DNA of 64,000 bases, taken from positions 68,199,807 through 68,263,806 of the forward strand of contig NC_088204.1 in NCBI RefSeq assembly GCF_037126465.1, given 5' to 3'. Positions 34,200-47,400 of this stretch are shown piece after piece. Each line of letters begins with the position of its first letter. The first letter of the stretch is position 1. The position numbers and the translations under genes are program-made. The stretch comes from Ornithodoros turicata (lineage: Eukaryota > Arthropoda > Arachnida > Ixodida > Argasidae). A model generated the notes under the pieces. That model saw only the letters and a list, made by a program, of their open reading frames with translations. It searched no databases and was not told where the DNA came from.

Positions 34200-34800
34200 T
34201 GTGACCTGCCTCTCGCAGGCTATGCTTGTGATCCGGTTCCAGTGGATTCCGGGCCACGTTGGTATGTCGGGGAATGCACTCGCCGATTCTGCGGCCCGGT
34301 GCCCGTGCAGCAGGGTCTGTCACTTCCGTTCCGCTTTCCCCGTCTGTCTACCTGCTAGCCATTCGCCGATACTGCACGAATAGCTCTCGGGCCTTTTTCC
34401 AAGACACCGTCAGGACTTTTCTGCGCTCGATTGACCCGACGATGAGCCACACTCTGGTAGGCCGCTACCGCAGGGAGCAAGAGTCCTTGCTCCACAGGCT
34501 TTGACTGAACCTGGCGCGAACTCCACTGCTCCTTTGGACCACCTTTCATCACCCATATTTGCTCCACCTGTCATGCTGAAGGAGACATTCCGCACGTGCT
34601 GCTCCACTGCACCCGTTACCGAAAACACCGCCTTCTCCTGCGGTCGCGCATCGGTCGCCTCAGCATCTCGGACATTCCCGCTGCTAGGCCCCCACACAGT
34701 ATATACTGAGGTGACCGAAGCAGTCACCTCAGTATATAGTCGTCAGTTCCGGCTGGTCTGTAGCCTTCCGCGTGAAGTGTGAACTGTGACCGATTCCGTG
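34200..34800 (+). pseudogene. LINE fragment: RNase H C-terminus and zinc-knuckle tail
   Basis: FQWIPGHVGMSGNALADSAAR (34,231-34,293) is the C-terminal RNase H motif (W.PGH.G..GN..AD..A) of LINEs. After frameshifts the C-terminal zinc-knuckle tail appears near 34,565-34,680 (CHAEGDIPHVLLHCTRYR). It is 5' truncated and dead. The I/R1-like order RT-RNase H-CCHC tail applies. A 16-bp perfect hairpin sits just after the tail (34,700-34,738). Confidence 0.7.
34700..34738. repeat. Perfect 16-bp hairpin with 7-nt loop
   Basis: TATATACTGAGGTGAC at 34,700-34,715 is followed by CGAAGCA and then its exact reverse complement at 34,723-34,738. It lies in the 3' part of a LINE relic. Confidence 0.8.
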
Positions 34801-35082
34801 TATGGTTGTTTTTGTCTGTTTGTATGTCAAGCAGCCGCGCCCTACCCAAGATGGCGTGCTCGCTCACCCGCGTGGCTCAGTGTCGCTATTTAGTGACTCT
34901 AGTGTGAATCAGCGAGTTTCTCTTCTTCTCTTTTCCTTTCATCGCATCCTTTTCAATGGAATAGCAAGTCGACCTTACGTTTAACTGACCTTCCATAATT
35001 TCCCTGGAATAAACGTATATTCCCTAAAAAGAACGTTTGTTCTTTGTTGTTGTTGTTGTTATCAAGCAATGAAGAAGAAGGA

Positions 35083-35157
35083 TGCTGACGCCAGGGTTCG
35101 AACCTGGGCCCTCCTGATTTCCGGTAAGGGATTCTATACCGTTACACCTTTTTCCTG
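35083..35157 (-). repeat. tRNA-derived sequence, minus strand
   Basis: On the minus strand AGGTGTAACGGTATAGAATC (A box region) and CCAGGTTCGAACCCTGG (T arm with B box) have tRNA spacing. The acceptor ends do not pair well. It shares GGTGTAACGGTA with the element at 330-418. I read it as a SINE head or tRNA relic. Confidence 0.45.
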
Positions 35158-35259
35158 AGTTATCCCGATGTTCTGAGCGTTGGAGGCTTACGTGTTTGTG
35201 TCGTCTATGTCTGTAGCCTACCTCGGCTAATTCTCGTTGTTTTTATTTTTGTTGTTGTT

Positions 35260-37435
35260 GTTCTTGCGTGCCACGGATGCGAGCTTGCTTTTCTGCTTTG
35301 CTTTCCTGGGGGTCCATCTGCCAGTTTTGCGATAAAGTCTGGTGTGCGGCAGGGTTGCCCTTTGTCCCCTGCTCTCCATGCCATGGCCTGCTATCCGCTT
35401 TTGGGAGTCTCTCGCAACTTGTCTTCCTACGCGAATGCTCAAGCTACCTGGCTCCACAGCTCTTCCGGTTTTTGCGTACGCAGGTAACCAGACCTGACCT
35501 GTCTCTAATACTTAGGATGAAGCTTCTGTAGCCGCCGTCTTAGGTGTTCTAGATGCCTATGGCAAGGTATCAAACGCGCGCATTGATCTGGCGAAGAGTG
35601 TTTTGCTCTTTCTAAATGCTACCCCGTCGTGCCCGGCGCCCTTTGGCATTCCTGTTAAAGACGATGTGCGTATATTGGGAGATACACGTAACTGTTGCGG
35701 ACTCTCGCCCAGGGTTGGCTACCGGAAACGGAAACGAGAAACGGTAATTATCGAAATTAAACAGGAAACGAAAATGGAAACGGAAACAAAATTGTTTTAG
35801 TTTCCACTACCAGAAACCGAAACGGAAACGAAATTCAAAAGTGCATGGTAACGTTAACGGAAACCGAATTCGCAGGACGTTTCCCTCAATGTTTTCGCGT
35901 TAATATTGCAAATTATATATATCCGCACAATTCTTCCAGTCATCATTCATTCGTTTATTTTCGGGACTTTCTTTCGTGTTCATCCCACAGCGCAGCAAAA
36001 TGGACGCGAAAGTTTTGGATGACGTGTTATTTTTGCGCACGAGGAGAGGCATCTACTTGCGGTGTATAAGATTCGTGACGAACTTTGCATTAAAGTCTTT
36101 AGTGTTTGTGTTTGGTATGGCTGTCCTTTTGCATCCATTATGTAATTAGAATGTCTGACATGAAAAAGCAAAAGCCAGACAGTACGAGTTCCGGAAGAGA
36201 AACAGAAACCAGTACCGAAATTACCACGGAAACGGAAACCACATTCTTAAAAGGAAACGGAAACAGAAACCGCTACCGAAAATCGTCCAGAAACGGAAAC
36301 AGAAAGGGAACGAAAAGTCGAGTTTTTCAGTTACCGGAAGCGGAACCGGAAACAATAATATGTTCAGTAACCAACCCTGCTCTCACCGTCCTCGTGGCTG
36401 CGGGTGCACCAGCGCAGTGTCCCCGTTCTCGCTGATCTCAGAGGTTTGGTGCTCCCTATCACGTACGTGTCGAGCCCGTCTCGCCGCTTCATGGTTTTTC
36501 AGCAAGTACTGGTTCCACGGCAGTGTCGCTATTCCCCTCGTTAGATCTTCGTGGCTGCGACCCGCACCGCTTTTCGTTTCTTCTGGGGTGGCAGTGTGGA
36601 ATGGGTGTCGCGTGCCCGCATGTGCCTGCGGCAGGATGTAGGTGGCCTATGGGTTCCACATAATAAGACCAAGTGCATGTCTTGCCCTTGGTCTTAAAGG
36701 TATTATTTGATGCACTCATGGAGCCGTACCACCCTGCGCATGATCTGTTGCAGTACCTCCTGGGTCCTGATATCAGGTTTTTTGCTGCTCTTTGACTGAG
36801 TAGGCCTCGATCCGAGTTTGTCGCACCCCACCTCATAGAGTATGTCTCCGCCATGCGGAGCCTGCGTGAGTCCTACGTACCTGGTGAACGCATTTCTACG
36901 TGGTGTGTCAAGCGCCAGTAGAAGTCCCTCTTGGAGATACTCCCGATGCCTCCGGCGGCTGCGGGCCTTGGTGTGCCCCGGCAGGTTGCTTGGCGCCTAG
37001 TCACCGCGGGCTGGTTGGACGCCCGTCGAGCTAGCCTACAATGACACCTGGCACACGGCGTTTTACCGCTTCGGGACTGTCTGGCTCGGTTTGGAGTCGC
37101 CACTCCTTTCTGTCCATTCTGTGCTTGTCACGAAACTGCAGAACACGCGTTTCATCAGTGCCTTGTGCCCGATACGCTGTGGCACAGAGTTGAGGTCCTG
37201 TTCGGCGTGCTCCGGATTCGGTGGAGTGTCGTCCAAAGGCTCTTCCCGTCTTCAGGCTTCACCCGTCCCGCGTCGGGAGAGCAAACAGTTCCTTCTCTGG
37301 CAGTCGAGACCAATTACCACGTGTGGATTTCTCGCTGCACTGCAGCACAGGGTGGCCGCGTCCGTACTGTAGCAGAAGTGCTAAATCTTGTTCGAGCAGG
37401 GATTCGCCGAGCCCTTCGTCGATTGTGAGCTGTGG
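35260..37435 (+). pseudogene. LINE reverse transcriptase relic, split by a hAT-like element
   Basis: IKSGVRQGCPLSPALHAMA near 35,330-35,388 is the RT motif before the catalytic box. FAYAGNQT (about 35,473-35,496) stands where F.YADD is expected, so the catalytic Asp pair is lost. YGKVSNARIDLAKSVLLF (about 35,557-35,610) and PVKDDVRILGDT follow. After the element at 35,710-36,379 the frame resumes with the FW.GS..WVSRARM..RQDVGGL region (about 36,580-36,655), and a CPFCACHETAEHAFHQC zinc-binding tail at about 37,112-37,165. The GGL..P and C-terminal CCHC layout suits an L1/Tx1-like LINE. Stops and frameshifts are many. Confidence 0.7.
35710..36379. mobile_element. hAT-like non-autonomous element inside the LINE
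   Basis: Ends CAGGGTTGGCTACCGG and, in reverse, CAGGGTTGGTTACTGA match for the first ten or so bases. Flanks CTCTCGCC (35,702-35,709) and CTCTCACC (36,380-36,387) agree in 7 of 8 positions. The subterminal parts are degenerate GGAAAC units (for example ACCGGAAACGGAAACG), as in the element at 18,421. No transposase is present. Confidence 0.75.
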
Positions 37436-37439
37436 TGCG

Positions 37440-38230
37440 AGCTGTGCACTTCGCAAAGGCGATGTCAGACATCTTCGATCATCTTTGAAGATGATAGAGG
37501 TACGTATGTGCTTCTCTTGTAGGTGGCCATGTAGATTGTGCCGTTGTCACGTATGCAGCTTTCCGCGAGTCTTTGATCGTTGCATGGTGACGTCCAGCAC
37601 ACATATTAATCAAGCGAGGTATTCTGCTTTTTTCCTCTAAGGTTTGCACCGTTGGTTGCTAGGTATTCATTGAGATTCATGAGATAAGGTGCTAGTCCTT
37701 TTTCTTTGTCGGTCGTGTGACTATGCATCTTAATGTTGAAATGTCGTTCATAATGAATCTGCAATCTAATGTTCTGTGTTCTAACGTAATAACATGTACA
37801 AATGGAATGGGAAAGCTGTGCAGATGTGTTACCATTGTGCAACGATTCTTTCCGTGTCTAATAAAAATTCCGTAAGTGGAACCTTCAAAAAGCATTACCC
37901 CCCCCCCCCCATTGAAAGCTCGACACCCTCCCCCCCCCCCCCAGCAGTGCTTTTCTGGGGAAATCACTGGCCAATACACCCTTTTCTCAAAGGTCTGTTA
38001 GGAACATTAACAGAAACGTCATCATAACACTATGGACATAACAGGATGTATGGTCGATAGTTGCTGTATAATTGTCTAAAAATCTGCTCGACAAAAAAGA
38101 AGGCTCACTTAGATTATTGCAGAGTCTTCTCATCTAATTAGATATTATGTTATACTCTTGTACTTTTTCTTTTCTATTTACTTTCACGAAGAAGAAGAAG
38201 TTCTCTCGTGGTGGTTGAAGGCGAGAGAAG
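37440..38230. other. No gene seen; intergenic with poly-C runs
   Basis: Two C homopolymers (about 37,900-37,909 and 37,931-37,942) and a short CATCTTCGATCATCTTTGAAGATG near-palindrome (37,470-37,493). No coding feature is supported between the LINE relic and the promoter region of the M13-like gene. Confidence 0.45.
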
Positions 38231-38246
38231 AAGTTTTGCTGCTGCT

Positions 38247-38252
38247 TATATA
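38247..38252 (+). promoter_or_regulatory. TATA-like box upstream of the M13-like gene
   Basis: TATATA lies 81 bp upstream of the ATG at 38,333. Its place before exon 1 suits a core promoter, but the start of transcription cannot be fixed from sequence. Confidence 0.25.
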
Positions 38253-38332
38253 CGTGTCCTCACTGTGTTCGACGACATCGAACAACATTCGATAGTAGTC
38301 CCTCGTGTCCACTTTACTTCATCAGAGCAGCT

Positions 38333-38433
38333 ATGTTTGGCTACGTAAGCATAGATATCCCCTTAAGGGCGAGGCATGTTGGATACCCCGAAACACACGG
38401 CGGAGAAAAGTTTCATCGGGACAGTGACAGCAG
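38333..38433 (+). CDS. M13-like gene exon 1
   Basis: ATG TTT GGC TAC opens 33 codons plus two bases, ending at AG|GTCAGT. The two leftover bases plus the first base of exon 2 make AGC (Ser), continuing the Ser-rich run. A longer 75-codon frame here runs into the intron. Confidence 0.5.
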
Positions 38434-41400
38434 GTCAGTCTCACTTGGCTGCTTTCAAGAAATGTTAACGATGGGTTTCCTTCTAGTTCACCATAGCGGT
38501 ACATCTATGTGCTGGTACATAGCCGTTCATCATAGTCTTTTGACACCTTATTATCCTTGAGCAGCGAGCAGGTTCCACGAGGTTGTCTAGTCACCACCGT
38601 TGTGAATTTGGGTAGTTGGCACGTATACATCTTGAACAGGGCCAGTAGAAAGGACACAGAGCAGTCCTCTCCTTTTCTGTCGTCTGTCTCGAAAGCCCTA
38701 GCCTTCCCCCTCCCGTGGACCGGGCTGGGCCGGGTAGAGCCTTCTTTTTTACGGTCCTGGGCTGGGCTCGGGTTTGAACAGCCGGGCTTAGGTCGAGCTC
38801 GAGCCTGTGTTACCCCACTGTTAGATAGTCACAGTCAGCAGTCAAATTTTACAGTCCGCTACACTGGACAGGGTTGGATCGAGCCGGGTAGCCTATAAAT
38901 TTCTCCGGCTTGAAGCCGTCGGACCTGCGGCGAATTATATTTCGTGTCACAAATTCATCCATTGCAGCGAGTCGTCAAAGTCGAGCGAAAATTCTTCCTC
39001 TCCCGTTGCTTCGCCCGCTGCGACACCGGAGCCCTCCAAAGAGCAAGTGTCGAAATCGACGCCAGAACCCTCATCGTCAGCGTCACCCGGCTTGACGCCT
39101 TCTCCAGGTACCGGAGGCAGCACTGGTGAAACGTAAGTCACGCAATTAAAGGCCCAACCGCATGAGGTGTTTTTGGAACGCCGAGCTTTTCTTAGCGACA
39201 AGCGCCGGTGTCCAATAACACCCAAAGCTAACCGCATGCAGCGTTTTTACAACGGCGCGTCCCATGCGAACGTTTCCGTACTTCAAGAAAAGAAACTCCA
39301 CATAACTTAATAAACACTTTTTTTTACAAGTGAAAAACTCTCAGAGGTGCTTTTGAGTGATAACATGTTATAACGAACACTATACTGCAGCAATGCTCAC
39401 TCACGAAGCCATTTATTGTGGAGCCGGTCCCGCCATTCACAAGGTACCCAAATACACGGAGCGAACGCAGCGTTTCGGTTCGCGTCTTCATCAATCTGAT
39501 GCACACCTCGCTTTGTGATTGGCGTGTTGGACGCTCACACGAGAATTACGTTTTTAACAGATACGTTTTTAACTTGATACGGATCTGTACCCTGGCCAAT
39601 GACTTGCCAAGAATTGGCCAGCCTGCATTGTGCCAAGTTGAGCGACAAACACAGTCTACCTCTCTATCCTCTCGTTAAAGGACCCTTTCTCTTTTTTCAT
39701 ATGGCATATACGGCTCTTCCATGACAGTTTCAACGTACAACAGAGTCTACGTGACTGTCTCAATCTTAGGTTATATGTGCACCACCGAGAACTGATTGAA
39801 ATCGTCATAAAGAGGCATCATTGGCCACTTACCTTGGTCCCCGACTTTCTGCCGACAGTCGGCCAATTTCAATTGGGAAGTGATTGCTCCGGAGCGCGAG
39901 GGTTTGGCTCTCTCACCGTTAAAGGGACGGTCTCGTACAGCCGGGGCGATTCCGAAACTTAGCCAAAACTATCTTCACGAGTACTGTACACATACAACTG
40001 TCAGAGTTTCATCCGGAATAACAAAGTTGTTTTCGAGGAATTTGTCGAAACGTGCCGTAATAGCAGACGACAAAAGCCGCGCTTCTCTCTTGCATACGTC
40101 ACGTATGACGTCGGCCTGCGGGTACGTCGTCGTTGTCATGGTAATTGTAACTTGTAGACGCACCTTGGGTTGAGTCATCCCCTTTGCTCTCGAAATGGGG
40201 ACACTCAGGCATATACCTCCGCGAGCGGAGAATGTAGTCCGTGCATTGACTGTGGGGTCTCCGATAATGTGGCGCATAATGAGATACGTGGAAGCTAGGT
40301 CACGTGTTTTCTTTCCGCGAGCATTTAATGCGGTTTTTAAATAAACACTCACTCCTTCTCCATGTACGTCGTCAGCGACAGTTCATTTCGAAGCATGATC
40401 AGTGTACAACGGGGAGTGTAATGGAAGCGCGCGTAATATATTTTTGCGCCATAATTTTTGGTCGGAGCTGTAATGCGACCGCGCGCGCCGATGGCCAGTG
40501 ACTTCAGATTTGTGATTGTGAGTGTGGTTGTCGTGCGACTTTTATCTTGTCTCTGAGGATTAACATAGTTGTTCTAAAGCACCATGCTTGCCACTTCTTA
40601 GAATGTGCGTTTTTCACCTGAGAACTGAAAGAAAATGTACGAGAGTTGCCGCGGAGCCCAGTAACTTCTGAAAGTCGTCTGCTCACGCCGAGGCACTAGC
40701 GCGCGCAAAAGCAGACGATTTCTGTATCCTATCACGGACCTACCCGCAGGGCGACGTGGCCGCTCTTATTGTTGCCAACACAGATCGCGGCATACTCTGC
40801 AATCTTTATCAATTTAATTCGGTTATTTAATAACTGTGGCGTGTTTTGTCGAGTAAATTAGCAGTATTCCATTTTCAACAAAGGGCAATCGAATGGTACA
40901 TTTTATGAAAGGGGCAGGGGATACGAGACCGTCCCTTTAATTGGTTACGCTTGTACTCTGAGTTTCGGACGTGAGCGCGCTCTTCACACACCAGCTTCTG
41001 GAGGGTGCACGAAAAAGGGGTATCGTGCTCCGTGCTCTTCGTTCCTCCTCTCCACGAAAGCGAAGAAAGGGAACCCAGGACGTGGGGCGACAGCGAAGCA
41101 GAGAGAGCAGAAAAAAGAGAAAGGGAGTAACAGATTCAGCGAGCGCATTCAAGAGTCCAAGTGCCGTTTAGTAGCTGCTCCCTGAGCACGAAACTCTGAG
41201 CGCCCGAGGAGGAGTAAGAGAACAGAGACTTAACGCGCACATTTGTGCTTTAGTCAACCTTGAAATGATCAACTAATAATATTATAGGGAAGAAGAGGAC
41301 GAGGAAGAAGAAGACGATGAAGACGAAGAGGAAGAGGAAGATGAGGACGAGTAAGTGCGGTGGAACATGGTACTGGGAAGTACATTCTAAAAACAGACCT

Positions 41401-44400
41401 TCACCACATAGCACGTTCTTAGCCACTTTCCACTTAGCACTTTCCACAAATCTGTAGTGATTCTGTGCAGTGGGAGTGGTTGGCCTTCACCGTGCTATGT
41501 GGCGAGGTTCTGATTTTAGACGCTGTACATCACAACGATGGACGGGGCATGTTTTCTTCCAGCCGATAAATGCGAACCGGTGTCAGTGGTGAAGCCGGTG
41601 AAAGTCGTCTGAAAACATTTCATGACGCCACGCAAACGTGAAAAGGCCTTATGGTTTACGCGGCGATGATCTGGAAACACACGCCACGGAGCGTCTTCCC
41701 GCGGAGACATTGCGATTGAATTTCAAAATACCGCAAGAAAAAGGCAATGGTCCGATACCAATACATATCAGACGGTACAATCTATCATACTCATATGGCA
41801 GTATTATGTGCATATGTTCGCATTTTGGTTCTCTCAACCACACAAATAAAAAAGGTAAAAACATCGTGTGCGGCAATCTACAAGGCATGGCGTCGTGCTC
41901 TTTGTGACGTAACGCTATGGGTTTCATTAGGCTCATTATTTCAGTGGCTGCACGCAAAGCACAAATACTTTTTGCCCTATTGGTGCTGTTGAGCTGCAGC
42001 AACGACCGCCATAATGCATCAACGCTTGCATATTCCAGGACTGCCCCCGAAGTGCGGGAACGTTCTTCCAGTATTGTGCTAGTATGTCTGCTCTCTGTGC
42101 TGCTCGTCCTGAGTGTTGGAACGCTTGTGGGCGTTGCTCAGCTCCTGCAGTTGGAATTCTGTAAGCTCTTGCCGTTTCTTCGTTCATATTGGAACAGGAT
42201 TTGCGGAAAGGAGCAAGCTTGCCACCAGCTCGCTTGCTACCTAACTTTCCTTTCGTTACAAGGACTTGTATTCCTAGTGCACTGGTGCGTCTTGTGAACG
42301 ATTATAGTTTCCCAAATTCCTTCTGCACTGCACTAGTATAACTACTGTTAATGAGGTTTCTAAACAACGAATGTAGCAACCATCATAACGTAATTTGCGT
42401 CCACCCGAGTTATTGCACAACGGTAATCAGATGGTAATCACGTAACGTTCTGTAAATTAGGGTGCGATGTGAAGACGTTTAGCCTAATTGTCCACCTTGT
42501 GTAATTCGTGAGGTTGTGATAATATGAACGTGCTTCGAAATGTAACACTTCCAACTTTTTATAAATCCCCAAAACACGTAATCTTCGAGACCTGTTGTCT
42601 GCCGTTCGCAATTCAAAAATGACCGCATTAATGCGTTTTCTCACAGGGGGTAAAGCCAAAGCAACCACCGAACCAGGTAAGTTGACTTTTTGGGGCTATC
42701 GAAAATATGACTAAGCCGCAATCCAGTGGCATATCTACTATGCCGTAACCCGTGAGAGCTATTCTGACGTGAAAGAACTCCCCTTTCCGTTTTGTTAATC
42801 AAAGAGTGATATTAAACGGTAGGAGCAACTTATCTATTTACATAGGGTAACGAGACTTTCGTGCACCAGACTGCACTTCTTCAGGTTACAAAAATATGAA
42901 CATGGTACAGGAACATATATACAGTTGACGGGGGAGTTTTGGCATGAGAGGGTAACAGGGTGATGGAAAGGATGCAAATACAGGTAAAAATGAAAAGAAC
43001 AGAAATACAAACGCAGGGGTATCAGAAGCGCAACATAACGCGAGTCCAAGGGATTACACAGGAAACGAGAACGCATGTAGGTGACGTTCCAGGAATTAAG
43101 GATAAAAAGGGGGTTTAAAAGGGGGGTCATTTCATTAGCCCATGTACATTTATCTCGAGCACCTCAAGTGCACTAAATGCTGTATTCAATATATATCGGA
43201 GAAACCTCGGAACACCATGAGGGAAAGGTGTTACGGTCATAAATCCGATATTGTGAATAACCATCCTACACCCGTTTCTACACATTTTAACCTTACTGGA
43301 CACGCTTTGGGTGCAGACCTCAAAGTCGTTATCCTTGAATCGGGTTATAACAGTGACATGAAGCGCAAAACTCGCGAATCCTTTTTAATCGCAAAATTCC
43401 AGTCTCTGAAGCCTCACGGTTTGAACATCCACGCAGGCCCACTACAATTATTTAACCCGTAAATATCATTTCTCGTATAAAATAAAATAAAATAATGATA
43501 AACACAGGCACACACACACAAACTGTAAAACAACTCTCCATTTTTCTTTCCATATTCTCTTCGTTTGACTCTCTCCTGAGACCCACCTCTGTCTTCACGT
43601 TTTCACGGCCCACTGGTCACATTTGTACTCCGCACCTGTGTCCTCATTCCGTCGCCATAACCCCCTTTTTTATCCTTAATCCATGGAACGTTATCTACAT
43701 GTGTTCTCGTTTCCTGTGTAATCCCTTGGACACGCGTTATGTTGCGCTTCTGATTTGCGTTTGTATTTATGTTCTTTTCATTTTTACCTGTATTTGCACC
43801 CGTTCCATCACCAGAGAGCTGCGCAGAAGACTGACCTACTTGCATAGTGCAATGACCATTGTTTGAACTAATGGTTACGAACGGCCAACTTTTTATTCAT
43901 TTTATTTATTCTTTTGTGACGACTAAAGTAGTCAGCATTTTGGACCACTGGTCACAATATAAGTTGCGGTGGACGTAGGCGGGATTTAAGCGTGGTTCAC
44001 ATTGCTGCGTTTGCGTTTGCGCTTGCGTGCAGCGGTTTCCCCAAACGGGCTGACGCTTTCGCACACGTGGCCTCATTCACATTCCTGCGTTCCGGCCGTT
44101 GCGTTTCTAAAATGACACAGCTCTCTCTGCTTCTCTGCTCGAAGCAGCGCCGCTCGCGTAGCAGCGCCCATGCGCGTATTTGCGCGATTCGATTGGGTAG
44201 ATGGCTTGCACTTGCGTTGCTTGTATCGATAAAGTTGAAGTCGGCTCAAGTGCTCGCGGTGCGTCGGCGAAGTGGCCTTGCGGAGGGCGTCTCTCCGCTT
44301 CCTTGGCAGCGGTCCCCCCTAAGCGCAAGAGTAAACACATTAATGTGAACCAACCTTTAAAAGGGCAATGAAATGGCATTTAACATTTGTCGAAACCCTG

Positions 44401-47400
44401 CCTCATCTGTCAAGCTGTCCACCAGGAGTCACCACGCAAAATATTTTCGCTCTGCGGTGCGTTATAGCTGCGCAATCGAATTTACAAAAACAGTCGAAGA
44501 AAGCAGTTGCGGACGGCTGACACGATCCTCGCATGACGGCCTCTTTTTATTTGTATTTTTTCCTCAGCTCACGCGCCACCTATAGATATTTGAGCTGTGC
44601 CGCTCTACGTCACGGATGACGTGCCAGGAGATCACGTTACGCCACGGCGTCCTCACGGTCTGCAATGCGCTCTTTTCACGAGGAGAGGATTTTTGAAAGG
44701 TGTGAGGAACAGAGACCTCGCGTTTGCTCTGTAGGTCACCTGCGCTCATCGTTCTTTCGCAGGAGCTCGTTTTGTTCGTTGCAGAACACCCCGCAGCAAT
44801 AAACAAAAGCAATTCTGGGGGTCACCTTTGTAGCAGCTGCTGCAGACGACCTCAGCTTTCCTTTAAGTTGACACAGAAACATCCCATTGGCGCTCTTTGT
44901 GGACTGCGGTTTCCAGATATGGCTGATCCCTGTGATCAATTTGATGGCTCAAGCCTCAACGTACCAAGAGGGCATACCATAGCGTGCTTATTCTCAAGTT
45001 GTGCCACTATAGTACTTCTCATTGTTGTGTGACTGGTGCTATGTCATACCCTTCTGTGCTGATTTATTTAACATCAGTTAATGGAACCCAAGGCACAGAA
45101 AACACGTATGGCTTCCCAATAATTTCACATAGCACGATAAGTCTGCTCCTTGCTGTCCCAGTGAAAGAAGAGTGTGCCTATAATACCCCTGTCACACGAC
45201 AAATTGAATGTCATTTCCAGCGAATGCTGTTCGCGCCGAATGTCATTCGTTTGTATTGCTTCGAGCCAAACGAAGAAACAGAATGTCGTTCATGGTAAAT
45301 GTATTATAATTTATAAATAATTTATAAATAAATTATATTATGATTTATATTTTATTGTATCATTTATTTATTTTTAATTTTATTATCATATAAATCATAT
45401 AATATAATTTATAATCTATTTATAATACATTTAGCATCTTATATAGAACGCTGTCGATGAATTAAACGCCACACTCTTAGAAATGAACTTCACTGCATAG
45501 CACTTTCCTAGCCAACCATCATCTCGAATGATATCGTTATCTGCCCTTATTCGTCCATAACGGGAGGCGTACGCCTCTTTGTGACACTTATGCTGTTCCT
45601 AATTGTCACAAAAAAGGGGTACGCCCCCATTTTCAACCGAATCAGAGCAGATAATGATATCATTCGAGATGATGGTTGGCAAGGCGCTGCGGTGAAGTTC
45701 ATTTTTAAGAGTGCAGGGCCGAACATATGGAGCTGTTATACGGACATGTACATTGTTAGATTCCTATTTATTTTTCTCGAAAGTAGCGAAACATTATATT
45801 ATGCGACAAAATCGTTGCGTTTCGGACGGCGCTCAGTTGGCTACGTATCAAAAGCCAAGACAAGTGACAATCGTACGGGCGTGTCAGTGGACTGGGAACC
45901 GGGGAGTAGCTCTCTGAAAAAGTGCCAAGCCTTCCTTCCTTCGTGTCAAAAGTGGTTATAAATTCGTGACAAAATAAAGTAGTAAACATTTTAATCTGTG
46001 TTTAATTCCCCTGAACGGTTTATCGTTGTTCGTTAGCTACCTGTCTACTGACGAGGGTACGCAGTGTCGGTGCGAAGGGGAAGAGCGAATGAGTTCCTCG
46101 AACACATTCGCTTGGTGAATGGCATTCGGATGTACTATTGCCATTTACTTGCACCGTGTGACATGTCATTCAGTGTGGACGTCATTCGCTGGGAATGCCA
46201 GTCAGTTTGCCGTGTAGTATTACACAAACTTCATACAATTGTTTTATTATCGCCTCTTCTAGATTACACGGGCGGCCGTAAGTAAACGTAGCTGTAGCTC
46301 CACGATCTCATCCTTTCAATGTCATGATTGTGTTGTTCAGAGAATGCAGTGAAATAATGCCTACCGTTCACGATAGACAGAACTTGACTAAGAAGTAGAG
46401 GAGGAGTCGCATGAAGACATATTCTTGCGAGGGTCGTTGGTGTCTCGGTAAATGAAACGTCCGGATCACCAACGACCGGGTCACCAACGACCGGGTCCCC
46501 ATCAAGGTCAACTATGGGTTTTGTCATTCTTTCACTGCGAGCTCGCAACTCAATACGATTAACGAATGACGGAGCAAATGTAGCTCCGCTTGTCGGTTGC
46601 CGCAGCTTGGCCACTTGCAGTCGGCAATGCGAGGAGCTGTGAGGCTGGAGTATTGAAAGCAAAATGGTCGAGGTTAATTAATATTAAACAAAGGGCAGAT
46701 ACAGAGCATACGAAAACCAGGAGGTCAATATTACGCTCTATCTGGTCGCTTCGTGGATGTGCTGTTAAGTGTCACTCCGGACTTAAAATTACAAAAAAAT
46801 GGTTTCGATTTTTTTTTCGACTCAACAGCACTCAAAGATTCAGTGTGCAAAATAAGATGCCACCAGTGCGTATAAATGCCGCCAGTGTATATTACACGTT
46901 TCCAGAAGCTTCAACACATCATAGTTTCGGATTCTAGAACAATCGATGTCGTTATCGTGTGCTCTGGCGTCTGTCTCCTAGTGGCAGCCCGGGCACTTTC
47001 CCGGTCCGCGTCCTCGCCACGAGCTGAGTGACAGCCAGAACCAGTGGGGAACAGACCGAAAGGGCGACCTCAAACCTAATTAATTGATGAAATTAATTTG
47101 AAGGAGACAAGACAACCTTCATGGTGCGAGAGCTAACGAGAGTGATTTAATGACATATGATCTGGTGGAAGGCTCTGCAGCTCGCGCCAGGTGAATATGA
47201 TCGTGGTGACGATGGTGCTACAATTGCCCCCCCCCCCCTAGCGAATGGGCGAAGACCATGAGTGAAAATAACACAGTTTAGGCGCCCATGAGACCCGCAG
47301 ACTGCGCTTGGCGGGCTGCAAGGGGGAGCTGGCAGGGGAAAAATCATCAGTCTTCAGAAGGTTGAGGTCGGTTGATGGCGGCGACTCGGTGTAGGCCGGC

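Noticed and set aside
38333..38560. 75-codon frame taken as an intronless small gene
   Set aside because: The first 33 codons plus AG|GTCAGT join in phase to the Ser-rich exon, which explains the frame better.
45581..45961. 126-codon frame starting inside a palindromic short element
   Set aside because: The first third is transposon arm and the rest has no features.
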